Assembly: GCA_015178975.1 (NCBI GenBank)
Contig: WHVD01000044.1
Location: 248,001-312,000 of the forward strand
Direction of reading: 5' to 3'
DNA length: 64,000 bases
Source of the DNA: Hysterangium stoloniferum
Taxonomy: Eukaryota; Basidiomycota; Agaricomycetes; Hysterangiales; Hysterangiaceae
Shown: piece after piece, positions 47,622 through 58,059 of the stretch
Layout of the letters: every line of letters starts with the position of its first letter
Position numbering within the stretch: the stretch's first letter is position 1
The notes under the pieces: generated by a model
The model's input: only the letters and a program-made list of their open reading frames with translations
Database searches by the model: none
Told to the model about the DNA's origin: nothing
Program-made: the position numbers and the translations under genes

Positions 47622-48596
47622 ATAGGTCAAGAGACAGATCTGCTTAAAAAGATCAGACAAGTAAAGGATATGGAAGAGGTTGTGGTTGAGGCCGTAGAGG
47701 AATTAAAGGAGTCAGGAAATAAGATGATTGAAGGAAATGAATGGGAAGAGGAACAGGGTCTTATTCTCTTTAGAGGGAATGTCTATGTGCCAAAGGATAT
47801 AGAGCTCAGAAGGCAAATTGTTAAACTCCATCATGATGCCTATACCAGTGGCCATCCAGGCAAGTGGAAAACCTTTGAGTTGGTATCTAGGAACTATTGG
47901 TGGCAAGGAATGACCAGATATATTGCATCATATACCAAAGGATGTGATAGATATAATGGGACCAAGACATATCCTGCTAGTCCTGTAGGAAAGCTTGTAC
48001 CAATCCAGATCCCTAAAGATATTTGGGAAATCATCACTGTTGATCTCATTACTGGACTTCCAGAAAGCCAAGGATACAATGCCATCATGGTAGTAGTGGA
48101 CAGATTTAGTAAAATGATTCATGTACTACCTACTGCAGACCAAATCACTTCAGAAGGCATAGCCAGGCTTTATAGAGATAATGTAAGGAAGCTCCCTGGT
48201 CTCCCCTTACAGATCATTAGTCCCAGTTTGTCTCAAAATTCACACAAGAGCTGAATTCAATCTTAGGGATCAAAGTGGCAGCCTCCACAGCCTACCACCC
48301 TCAAACAGATGGTCAGACTGAAAGAGTAAATCAAGAGTTAGAACAATATCTCAGACTCTTTGTCAACCATAGGCAAGATAATTGGGCAGAATGGTTGTCT
48401 CTGGCAGAATTCTGTCATAGGATTCAAGCACCCACCAGGCAGACACCATTTATCCTGAATAGTGGTAAATATCCTAGATTAGGAACTGAGCCTTTCAGAA
48501 GCAGTAAAATAAAGTCTGTAGAGCAGTTTATCAAAGACATGCAGGAAGCAAGGAAAGAAGTAGAAGCAGCACTTTACAGAGCTGCTGATGATATGT

Positions 48597-48688
48597 AATA
48601 GAAATACAATAAATTCGAGAAAATATTAAATAATTCAAAGAAAATTAAGAAAACCTTATGAGATAAAGCTGATACCTCACACCCAGTC
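48597..48688 (-). repeat. LTR-W end fragment, inverted
   Basis: Its reverse complement begins TGTGAGGTATCAGCTTTATC. Part of it (AATTATTTAATATTTTCTC) matches sequence near 60230. Confidence 0.5.
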
Positions 48689-50230
48689 TGGAAATCCTAC
48701 ATCGAGTGGGATGGATACACAGCAATGTTGACCCACTGTCTAGACTCCCTCAAGTACCTGACTGCGCTAGTCCCACAAGAGACGACTGTTATGACTGTGT
48801 CATAACTGTGTCACAATCTGACGGTCCCCGAGAATACTACTGTCTATTGATGTTCCAAGTTATTGATCAAGTCATCATTTCGGCAACCTTCAGAACACTG
48901 ACACTGACGTATACCTTCATGGCGATCAAACTCTGTTTACCCCCCCGTCAAAATATACTCGTACTATCTGGTTAAACTCTGATACATCCCTTTTTATTAT
49001 GATGATCCATTCTACTCTATGTTTCACATATGTCTATATATACTTGTAACCCTCAGACTATTTCCTTTTCTCATAATCCCACTCTTGGTTATTTCACGGC
49101 CTCCGAACTAATCGTAACCTTCCCGTTCCTAGTCAAGCTTATTTGTCAATACTGTTTTCCACTCTTCTCCTAGTTAGTATTTTCTAGATGCCGGATACTT
49201 GTATATGAACCCGCTGTAGTTGTAGTTACTAATCAACCAGAATATCGACTTAGATCGACTTAGATACCTCTCTAATTTCCAACTCCATTATCTATTCACA
49301 ACCACCACATTCTGACTCCATCCAATTTACGATTCAACCTACATTTACAACTTCAACCTCTAATCTCCAACTCTCAGTCTCCAACCCTCAGTCTCTGACC
49401 CCTCAGCCCAACCCTTGACTTATCCTTCAGTTTCCGATCAGTAGTTTACCGAGAGGTTTACTCAACAGGACTAGTTTCCACCTGCCCAAAGTTTAAGGAC
49501 ACCCAACGGTAACTTGCAAGGGCGCAGCACATAAGCTGAAGCCAAGTCCTTCCAATCAGTCCCCGTCGGCCAACTGACATCAGTCAGTTTTCAGTTCTTA
49601 ATAACAACCTCTTACCAATCGTAGCGGATTCTTACAACCAGAATGACAATGAGACATTATGGGAAAACAAACCAGTGGAAAAGGCCATCTTTCTCACTCA
49701 TCACGAGTTAGTTGAACCAATTGGAACGATGGAAGAAGTCCTCCAAATGAAATGGGATTTGCACAACCTCCATAGAAACGATGAAATTGATGAGGCAAAC
49801 TTTACTCTCTTGAACCCCCAATTGCTTATAGAAATCGATGAGAATTATAAGGAACTTCACGATGGATATCAGAAAGATCCTGCCTTCAGAAATCATTATG
49901 CCGCTGATCCCATTTCCCCAAATATGGTAGCTACCCCTTTGCACTATTTCATTGGCAAGAATAAGCTATTGTTCTTTCAAGATTCAGACTGGAAAAGTTA
50001 AATCTGCATACCTAGCAGCATGACATCAACCATACTCAAATTGATACATGACAACCCCTTTGAAGGAGCTCATGCAGGCAGTCACAGACTTTTTCAGCTG
50101 ATGAAGGACCAGTTTTTCTGGCTGAGGATGTTGCAGGACTGTATGGCATATGCTTGCAGCTGTGACATATGCCAGAAAACTAAGGTTGATCATTCTGCTC
50201 GACAAGGAGCTCTTTGACCCACAGATATAC
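48689..50230 (+). pseudogene. Gypsy-C fragment: RNase H end to integrase zinc finger
   Basis: GWIHSNVDPLSRLPQVPD is the typical RNase H end. After the inserted LTR-X the same frame continues LLPIVADSYNQND, a linker, and the H2C2 zinc-binding domain (LIHDNPFEGAHAGSHRLF and CDICQKTK). Both ends are cut. It is a different lineage from Gypsy-B. Confidence 0.8.
48787..49603 (+). repeat. Solo LTR-X in Gypsy-C
   Basis: 817 bp, TGTTATGACTGTGTC to CAGTTCTTAATA. The flanks are ACGAC (48782-48786) and ACAAC (49604-49608), a target duplication differing by one CpG-type change. Removing it joins the Gypsy-C frame (RDD to LLPIVAD). An extra internal segment is shared with the copy at 6563. Confidence 0.88.
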
Positions 50231-50330
50231 TGTGAGGTATCAGCTTTATCTCATAAAGTCCCCTTAACTCCGAAATTTTAAGCCTTTTGGTGTTAAAATT
50301 CGCTAACCGCTTAAAATTGGGATAGTTGGG
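50231..50330 (+). repeat. LTR-W-like end
   Basis: TGTGAGGTATCAGCTTTATC plus TCATAA is a perfect 26-bp inverted match to 48663-48688. Similarity fades beyond it, so the extent is uncertain. Confidence 0.4.
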
Positions 50331-52339
50331 ATAGTGTAGGATTATCCCTCGGAAACTGCCGCGAACCCGCTCAAACACCCACTCTAACCACCTTCATTGT
50401 GCCCTAAACACAATCAGTCATGCTCACATGGCTCGTTTTTTTACTGAAAAATAAATAAATAAAAAATTGAATGAATGAATAGATTAATAGATTAATTTAA
50501 GATGGCACAATAATTTTCTTGGAATTTTCTAGATCTTTTTTACAAAGTGATTTTTTAATGCATAAAAATATTGATTTAGACGGTTTCTTGAATTTATTCA
50601 AATCTCACAATGGATGAGACACATAGTTAACTGCATTGCCATTGAAACTGGAAATAATTTTGAATTTAATTCATCTTTCATGTAGCATTTATCATATATA
50701 CATATAGTCGTACAAAATTGGGCAGCTTACATTTCTTCGACGCGCGCTTAAGGCCACAGGCCGTGCAATGAAATTTATTTGATGTGTTGGGCCTGTATTA
50801 CACTTCAAATATTATATAAAATGGGTAATTGGCCTTTTAATAGTAGAGAAAAGGTCTAGCAGCCATCTTTGTACTATAAAATCACCTGGTTTGTTGATGC
50901 GAGCCCTTAAAATTCCTTAAAATTTGCCTTAAAATTAAGCTCGGTTAACTTAATTAGGCCTTGTAGGTGACTTAATTGCAACTTATGCTTAAAATCCAAC
51001 CTGAAGAATTCTGTGTAGCTTATATTGACTGTTATTCATTCTCTTCACATACAAAAGAACCTTTCAGCAAGTTTTATTGCATTTGAGGCTGCTGGATGGT
51101 GAGCCTTGCAATTATATTATGGGCAAAAAGTGGCTATCATGTGGTTTGTTATGAAACCAACACACTTTCCAACTCCATAATGTTCTATTATTAATTATAT
51201 AAATTATAAATCAAAATATATATTATTATCTTCAGTGCAAAAAGGTGATCAATCAAATAAACTACTCGAGCCTATGAAAGGGAAGTATGTTCGATTATGT
51301 AAGCAACTTGTGAAACTTTGTCACACTCTGCCTCGACATCTTACCCTCACCTCTGAGCGCATTTTTACATCACCACTACCATGAGGGTTTTTTTGTGTCA
51401 CAGTGCTACTCCACCATCATCATACATACATACTAGTGCATCTGGGTGAACTTTACCACTGTCATTCTCTAACGGCTATGTCTATTTTTGGGGGGCCGCC
51501 TTTTTCAATGTCTACCATAACCACTCATCAAAGGGAAAATGGACTGAACCATCTCTGAATGGTCATTTTGGGTACTAGTGAGTATAGAGTCTATATGAGG
51601 CAATTCTTGAACAGTCAAAGATGCTGATGTGTATTTGCATTCACGCTAGAGATATGTGCAGATTACATGCTGTATGCCAATCACAAACTCATCTTTGACC
51701 TCCTGTGCAGTGGCAGTTTGTAACATAAACCTTCGCCCCAAACCCCACGACACGCCTGCACACGAATGGTGCCGAGGATGTCTCTGGACACTGATGGTCG
51801 ATGTCGTTCTGTGGATGTCTGAACCCTAACACAGAGAGGAGCAAGGACTGGTTGATGTACTTCATTATTATGGTTAAATATTGGTATGGCAATCGTGGCT
51901 GTGACATACTCGTTGACTATCTTGGTATCGATATTAATGACCTTCACTTATGTTCAGCAATAGAAGTAGCTATCCTCAGTGGCGTCTCCTGCATGTACCT
52001 CTTTCCTGTCATTGTTCTGAAGCATAACCAACTACACCTTTCTCCACGCCAGAAATGCCGCAGCCATACTATCGAGCATGGGCTCAAGGAGGTAGAACGC
52101 TCATATTTCTTTGACCTGGTTCGGCCTTAGCCACTGGAGTTTGACGATAGATGATGTTGGATAATGGATGTGGGGTTTATGACAAAGTGTTTGACTATAC
52201 AGCTTTGACTAACACTGGTTCGCCTAGATGCAGTGTCTCAACACACTTGGAGATTGTGGAGTACAATTAGCACATATTTCCAAGGGACTTGGCTACTACG
52301 ACCTATTTGCTATCGAACTAGTCTCTTTAAAGCAATTTT
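50331..52339. other. AT-rich decayed region, no gene recognised
   Basis: It contains A/T runs and broken coding-like stretches near 51800-52130. No complete gene or identified repeat is supported. Confidence 0.4.
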
Positions 52340-52540
52340 TCCCATATGAAGAGCTTGAAACGAACTATGGAAGCTACACGACCTCAAGATGGCGCTATAC
52401 CGGCCACATCCCCTCCACTTCCTTTCTTTCGACTCCAATCCTGCCTCTTACCCTACCACATTGACATCTATCCCGTTGACCTCAGTACAGTGTTGTCAGT
52501 AGGCGATGTCCTTGCGGGTATCTATCACAAACTTTTACGA
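52340..52540 (+). pseudogene. Possible DUF6699-type gene fragment
   Basis: In one frame AIPATSPPLPFFRLQSCLLP followed by VLSVGDVLAGIYHKLLRHV resembles the DUF6699 domain common in Agaricomycetes. There is no start, and it runs into unrelated sequence. A partial copy at best. Confidence 0.4.
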
Positions 52541-52762
52541 CATGTCGCGTGTGCTGGATGGCATGGTGCACCAGTTAACACCAGGAAGTGCATCAGGGCA
52601 GTCATCGCTCCGCCATTGCAAACACCGGCTAAGCACTACGCACCTGCACCTCTGCACCTGCACCCATGCACCTATGCATCCCGTACCTGCGTCTAACCCC
52701 CGGTACCCTTGTCAAACTGACCTGCGGATTGTAGGGTATGCCCCGGTTGCGCCCGTCAGCTA

Positions 52763-53428
52763 CATGGACAGGCGATTCTCTGCACCATTCATCAGCCCTC
52801 CTCCGAACTGTTTCATTTCTTCGACCGCCTTTTGCTGTTACGAAAAGGAGGCCAGACTTGTTATTTTGGAGAGCTCGGGCCAAACTCCAACCAATTGCTC
52901 CATTATTTCGAGAGCAACGGAGCGCGAAAGTGCGAAGACTGGGAGAATCCTGCTGAATGCATGCATCTCAGCATTTCGGGTTTCATGATGCGCAACTAAA
53001 ACTTTTGGCTGCTTCTAGATATACTAGATGTGATCGGCGCCGGCACGACGGCACGCAGCAGCATCGATTGGCACGCAGCGTGGCGTAAATCACCACGCTG
53101 TAGAGAGATGCGTCAGCAGCTTGACGATATTATCAAGAGATCGGAAGGCTCAGCCCCGGCTGCGAAAACGCAGAAAAAACCGCCCGTATTTCCCGCACCA
53201 GTCGGGTTTCAGTTGACCGAGTTGCTTCGGCGCGCATATCAAAACTACTTCAGAGACGCCATGTATCTCGCAAGCAAACTTGCCGTCAATATATTTGCTG
53301 GCGAGTATCGTGATTCACTGACACATATAATTCACGGGTTAACTTGTTTTATAGGGCTGTTCATCGGCTTTACGTTCTTCAACACCAAGCATAATTACCA
53401 AGGGGTGCAGAACAGTATATTTGCATGC
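52763..53428 (+). pseudogene. PDR-type ABC transporter fragment (NBD2 to TMD2)
   Basis: Reads [20 protein letters not shown], then [44 protein letters not shown], a linker, LTELLRRAYQNYFRDAMYLA and NIFAGLFIGFTFFN ending QGVQNSIFA. This is the segment after the second nucleotide-binding domain of pleiotropic drug resistance pumps. Two introns are needed, and both start with GC (GCATGC and GCGAGT). Neither the rest of NBD2 nor the remaining membrane helices are present. A DNA-level partial duplicate, not a working pump. Confidence 0.85.
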
Positions 53429-54150
53429 AGACACAGTCTGTCAGAGAAAGGTCTGCATTGATTTATCTACCCCCACACGATTAATGTCTTCGTACTAATA
53501 TGGCACTCGCAGGAATCCGTATTGATGCGCAGGTTTGTCAATTGCCGTCGTAATAGTAATCGAGCAGGCAGATCCCAACAGTTACCTATGCACCTGCACC
53601 TCTGCACCCGCACCCACACCCACGCACCTATGCATCCCGTACCTGCGTCTAACCCGCGGTACCCTTGTCAAACTGACCTGCGGATTGTAGGGTATGCCCC
53701 GGTTGCACCCGTCAGCTACAGACAAAGGTCTGCATTGATTTATCTACCCCCACACGATTAATATCTTCGTACTAATATGGCACTCGCAGGAATCCGTATT
53801 GACGTGCAGGTTTGTCAATTGCCGTCGTAATAGTAATCGAGCAGGCAGATCCCAACAGTTACCTACACACCTGCACCTCTGCACCCGCACCCACACCCAC
53901 GCACCTATGCATCCCGTACCTGCGTCTAACCCGCGGTACCCTTGTCAAACTGACCTGTGGCTTGTAGGGTATGCCCCGGTTGCGCCCGTCAGCTACGGAC
54001 ACAGTCTGTCAGAGAAAGGTCTGCATTGAGTTATCTACCCCCACACGATTAATATCTTCGTACTAATATGGCACTCGCAGGAATCCATATTGACACGCAG
54101 GTTTGTCAATTGCCGTCATAATAGTAATCGAGCAGATCCCAACAGTTACC
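53429..54150 (+). repeat. Tandem repeat, unit about 280-290 bp
   Basis: AAAGGTCTGCATTGA recurs at about 53446, 53723 and 54015, giving units of about 277 and 292 bp; the third is partial. Each unit carries a CACCTGCACC-rich block, and the first units a segment (CGTCTAACCC to GTCAGCTAC) also found singly at 52690-52765, next to the ABC fragment. Confidence 0.85.
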
Positions 54151-54159
54151 TACGCTCAT

Positions 54160-54380
54160 GGTCTCCTTCCTACAGACTGCGCTCGACTACTTGACGTCAC
54201 ACCCCATCTTCAACTCACCTCAAGGCGACGCTGAGCACGTGTCCAATATAATCATATACGGCCAATCCATCGGCGCAGCGTGGGCTTGGACCTGGCTGCC
54301 CGACATCCCCATGCCATCCGAGGGATCATCCTCGAGAATACATTCCTCTCTATCATATATTGCCTCTTGACTTTTCTTGT
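54160..54380 (+). pseudogene. Bem46/ABHD13-like serine hydrolase fragment
   Basis: ALDYLTSHPIFNS and IIIYGQSIGA (nucleophile-elbow region) read in one frame, then DLAARHPHAIRGIILENTFL in another, so a frameshift lies in between near 54280. The rest of the alpha/beta hydrolase is missing. Confidence 0.7.
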
Positions 54381-54752
54381 CCCGCTCTTGCACACACTGC
54401 CTCATGAACGATTGGCGGGTGGATCGGGATTGGGATCGAAGGAAGGATTGGCATTGTGATGGTGCGCCTGTGAGGACACGTATATTCGTGTATTCTATGT
54501 TATCTGTATATACCCCGACCCAGGGTATGGGTTGGCAACTGGGAATTTTTAGTACCAATTATAGGATTTGCAGAGTCCTTAATTTATGGTGTGAAGTTGG
54601 CTTTTGGACATCAGAAATTCATCTGTAGGTTAAAATTTCTTTTCTTTTTTGTCATCTACCCAATGTACATATATCCGACAATACTACTCAATGCAGACAC
54701 ACGGGAGCAAAATTTAAATCACACAGTAAATCTTTTATTGAAGCATTCTACA
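54381..54752. other. Upstream region of Crypton gene
   Basis: No gene. The left end of the Crypton probably lies here or further left; Cryptons lack inverted repeats, so the boundary cannot be read. T-rich sequence occurs at 54632-54660. Confidence 0.35.
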
Positions 54753-57020
54753 ATGACTGGCTGCTCAACACCACGAGGAAAGCACTGTAGAAAAAATGTC
54801 AAAGGCAGCTCTGTTGCCAATACTGAACGACTCAAACAAGCCTCGAAAAGAAAGCATGGTATGGCGAGTAATAGCTCTAATGGCTATGATGGATATGTCC
54901 GGCGTGGAAAGGAATGGTTGAAGGGATTGGTTGAAGGCTCTACATTGGAAAGCACATTAGAGAGTCCAAGAGGTTGTCCCGACACCCTGGAAGGGGTGAA
55001 ATGGACTATGGCAGACTTGGCCCATGCATTTGATATCAAACCAAATCGAGCATCTCCATGGGCACTGGCCAGTTTTATTAGCTGGAAGTGCTTTGAGAAT
55101 AATCTGGGGAAGTCAACAGCAGATGGTGCCCATGCTGCATTCAAGAAATATTGGGATAATTCGCAAGTTTAACTATTTGTTATTTCCAGGTTGGACTGTG
55201 CTCACTAATGGATTTTAATCCTTCTCCCTCCAGAGACAGTGAAGGTCTTTATCGAGGGCCATGGAGGTGGGATGAATCTTCTAACACTGCAGTTGGAAAT
55301 CCGGCAACTGCATCTGATGTAATGGACACCCTCCATGCCGCAAGCAAGAAACATGGCGAGGAAGGAATTCGGACACACTCAGGGGCCATGAGCTTGAGTT
55401 GTATGGAACACATTTTTGAGTGGTCACAAAGTGTCTTTCCGATATCCTTCCCTCTTTGTCATGCCACAGAGCTCTCTTTGAATGAGCGGCAAATGTTACA
55501 CAAGCATCTGGGTTGGCATGCATTATCTGCCACTGCATGGACTGTCTGGACCAGGTATGCAATTAATTCTTCACTATTAATATGTGTACCATTGTAAACT
55601 GGTTTTGTGGCATTTAAAATAGGAATTTCGAGACTGTAAAGCTGAAGTGGAAGCATTTCACATTTGGGTGTGTGACAGAAGATGAATTTAGGATACCACA
55701 CTGGAAATTATCTCTTGTTGAGAGAAAGAATTGGCAGAATAAGCTCAACAATGAGGTGGATTTGCGAGGTATATACCCAGTCACATATATTTTGAGAAAT
55801 TGACACACAAAGTGCATAGGACACATATATGAAATATATCCACAGCCTGAACTACCATCTGTTGATATGGATCAGCACATGCGCAACTGGATTAGCTTTC
55901 TTGAATCACATGTATATGGCCGAATATTGCAGTCTGAGGACTTTTTATTCCCATCTGTAGGAAGCAATGGCATTGTTCAACCCGGATCTGCTATGTCTCA
56001 TGATGTGGTGCAGAAATGGATCAAAGAGTTTTGTACAGGGGCTGGTATTGATGTCACACTCACTCACCTTTCAACTCACTGTTTCCGGAGAGGTGGCTCT
56101 CAATATCGCTTCATGCTGGCATCAGTTGGAAAGCGTTGGACACTAGCAACAATCCGTTGGTGGGGTGGATGGGCAGAGGGAGAGCATGTAAGTTTCATTA
56201 AATATTGGACAGAGATTGATCAGAGCTAATATTGGGAAAAAGCAAGATACTCTGATAAGATACCTACTTGATGAGCTCCATTATTATGAGGAGGGGCATG
56301 GTGATGCTTTGCGACCAATTCAACGTGAAGTCAACACGTCATTCCTTGGTGAGCATAAGGATATCCGCCCAGCATCACTCTTAGAAATGAAAGAGTTGTG
56401 GTCTTCTATGGAGAGATCTATGGGGGAAAAAATTAAAGCTGAATTCTCCCATTCAATTTCTGGGGTAGCAGCAGCCTCCCACCGGCATGGTGAACACACA
56501 GGAATACAACCTGACAACACCACCACCAATGCAACCAATGTGACCCCAATTCCACTTCTGTTATCATCATTATCAGCACCATCTCCCCCTCCCGGGCTAT
56601 GCATTCCAGCTGCACAAAAAGGCATTCCAAGGCATGAGCGATGGCTCACATTTGTACATGATTGGGAAAATATAGATGAAAGTCGAGGTCTCCACAAACT
56701 GCTGAAGGATTGGCCCACCAAATGGAAGACTCACCCAGCTTTTGCGATGAGCTACCGTGCTCGTAAACTAATAGCTGAAGAGTACATCTTAATGTGCGTT
56801 AAACTTCTATTTATTAGACTCAAAGTATCTCAATTCTAATTCCATGAACAGATGCAGACGTGACACTGAGGTCTTTCTAAAAAAGTGGCCAATGGCAGTA
56901 AATGGTACAACAGAGCTCACCCTTGCACTAAGGGATGCTCTCAAAGAAGAAGGTACTTCTAAACCACGGAGAAGCCAATATGGCACTCCCAAAGAACGGG
57001 AGAAAAAAGTCCGAAAATAG
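54753..57020 (+). CDS. Crypton tyrosine recombinase with GCR1_C-like domain, intact
   Basis: Crypton transposons move by a tyrosine recombinase rather than a DDE transposase. Six exons (54753-55162, 55234-55554, 55623-55768, 55820-56187, 56243-56793, 56852-57020) join to 1965 nt, 654 aa with no stop. Seen: an N-terminal region with AFKKYWDNS, IYPQPELPSVDM, the catalytic HxxR in THCFRRGG (His379, Arg382), WWGGWAEGEH, and a candidate nucleophile in DTLIRYLLDEL (Tyr422). It ends with a GCR1_C-type DNA-binding block (about 540-610: RHERWLTFVHDW, LKDWPTKW). Intron 1 is GC-AG (GCAAGT at 55163, CAG at 55233); the others are GT-AG. The start at 54753 is the first ATG leading into conserved sequence. 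Unlike every other mobile-element gene in the window it has no break, so it may be active or domesticated. Confidence 0.82.
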
Positions 57021-57361
57021 TGCTGAGGTGAATATGGGAGGGAAACACTGGAAGTAGGTAGGATGATTCCCATGACTGCAACAAGGAGGGAGACAAAGGA
57101 TGATGATACTAGTAGTTAGCCATAATTAGATTGGGCAGACAAGTGGCAAGATGCGTGCGCACCTAGCAATGGCACAACGGGGATGCCCCTTTTTTTTTGT
57201 GAAGCTTTGCTCCATGCGTGTGGCAACGTATGTGTTCATGGCATATATCTCCGTGAGAGTGCAAGGATTGAGATTATCATCACCATTCCCGAACTCGCAC
57301 TACCGCGCACGGCACACATCAGTCCTGCATCATCCCTACAATAGATAGACATGACATACCT
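57021..57361. other. Region after Crypton gene
   Basis: No gene recognised. The right Crypton boundary may lie here. Confidence 0.35.
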
Positions 57362-57712
57362 CACACTGTCTCCTGTCCCTACAAACACACACGGGGCTGG
57401 CCCGCTGTACCACTTCAATGCCACCGTCACTTCGTTGTGCCACTGGCCTCCCGAGGCTGAGGCTCAGCCAAAATGCAGCGAGCACGCACCAAACCATGGT
57501 CTGTAGCAGCAATCGCACGCGGTCATTTGTGCAGAATGTGCTCACGCCCGTGACAGACACTGACACAGAGATGTCTGCAGCAGCATGCATGTTGGGGTAT
57601 TATGGCACCCTGTACTCGAGCTGCGACTCGTCCCTGCAGTTTGTGAACCTCACACTGGACTGGCTCAAGCGGGAATGGGCAGGCGAGGTTGATTTCATCA
57701 GTGTCGATCTGA
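57362..57712 (+). pseudogene. Endopolyphosphatase (Ppn1-like) fragment
   Basis: YHFNATVTSLCH followed by GYYGTLYSSCDSSLQF and VNLTLDWLKREWAGEVDFIS matches the calcineurin-type endopolyphosphatase N-terminal region. The expected metal-binding continuation (TGD motif) is absent, and the frame runs into unrelated sequence. A partial copy. Confidence 0.65.
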
Positions 57713-58059
57713 ATGTGGCAGGTGCTCTGATAATGAAGGGAAGATTGCTTTTCATACAATGGTAAGTTCAAGTTCCTACCTGCAACAGAAGTAGCAATAG
57801 GCATGGACCCAACCGACCCCCAACCGAACCAACTGCCCAAGACCAAAGTATTGGCCGTTGGTGCAATACTCTGGGCACGACTTGAAGGAAGTTTGAGAAG
57901 GGGGAGAAATATTAATTTGATAGAGAGAACAGTGAGACTCACCCCATAATGACCATACTGAGCGATATTGTGCTGAACCTTGTGAATTCTCTTCATAAAA
58001 AATAAATGCAGCACCTACAAAATGCAAAATACATGAGTGATGGATGACAAAAGCTAATG

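Larger units (their letters stand above)
38881..48596 (+). mobile_element. Gypsy-B: retrotransposon riddled by nested insertions
   Basis: Order: 5' LTR-Z (38881-41558, split by Tc1-B), a 36-nt leader, gag from 41595, protease, reverse transcriptase, partial RNase H, zinc-binding and integrase domains to about 48596. Nested within are Tc1-B, LTR-X (41893-42629), LTR-Y (43179-43908), LTR-V (45526-47007) and a truncated LTR-X (47051-47621). Most of RNase H is deleted at the last. No 3' LTR is seen; the element is cut off by LTR-W and Gypsy-C sequence. Frameshifts and stops disable it. Confidence 0.85.
43914..48596 (+). pseudogene. Gypsy-B pol (protease, RT, partial RNase H, integrase)
   Basis: Seen in order: protease TALLDSGATGLFLD (about 43960), RT with PMASPVFFVKKKDGSLR, FGLTNSPATFQTMMND and the active site VYMDDI (about 45095), thumb KWPEPTTVKETQSFL, the RNase H start SSPILIFPDD broken by LTR-V then RLEADSSDFATGS, a large deletion at the truncated LTR-X, the zinc-binding HHDAYTSGHPGKWKT, and integrase VDLITGLPESQGYN and HPQTDGQTERVNQELEQ. 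Frameshifts occur near 44800-44990 and 48200-48260, with several stops. Inactive. Confidence 0.85.

Noticed and set aside
48706..48975. A single protein spanning 48706-48975
   Set aside because: Its first part is Gypsy-C RNase H and the rest is translation into an inserted LTR-X.
54753..57020. Starship captain gene
   Set aside because: It is a tyrosine recombinase, but the wording (THCFRRGG, GCR1_C tail) fits Cryptons, and Starships are known from Pezizomycotina; no Starship-type cargo boundary is visible.
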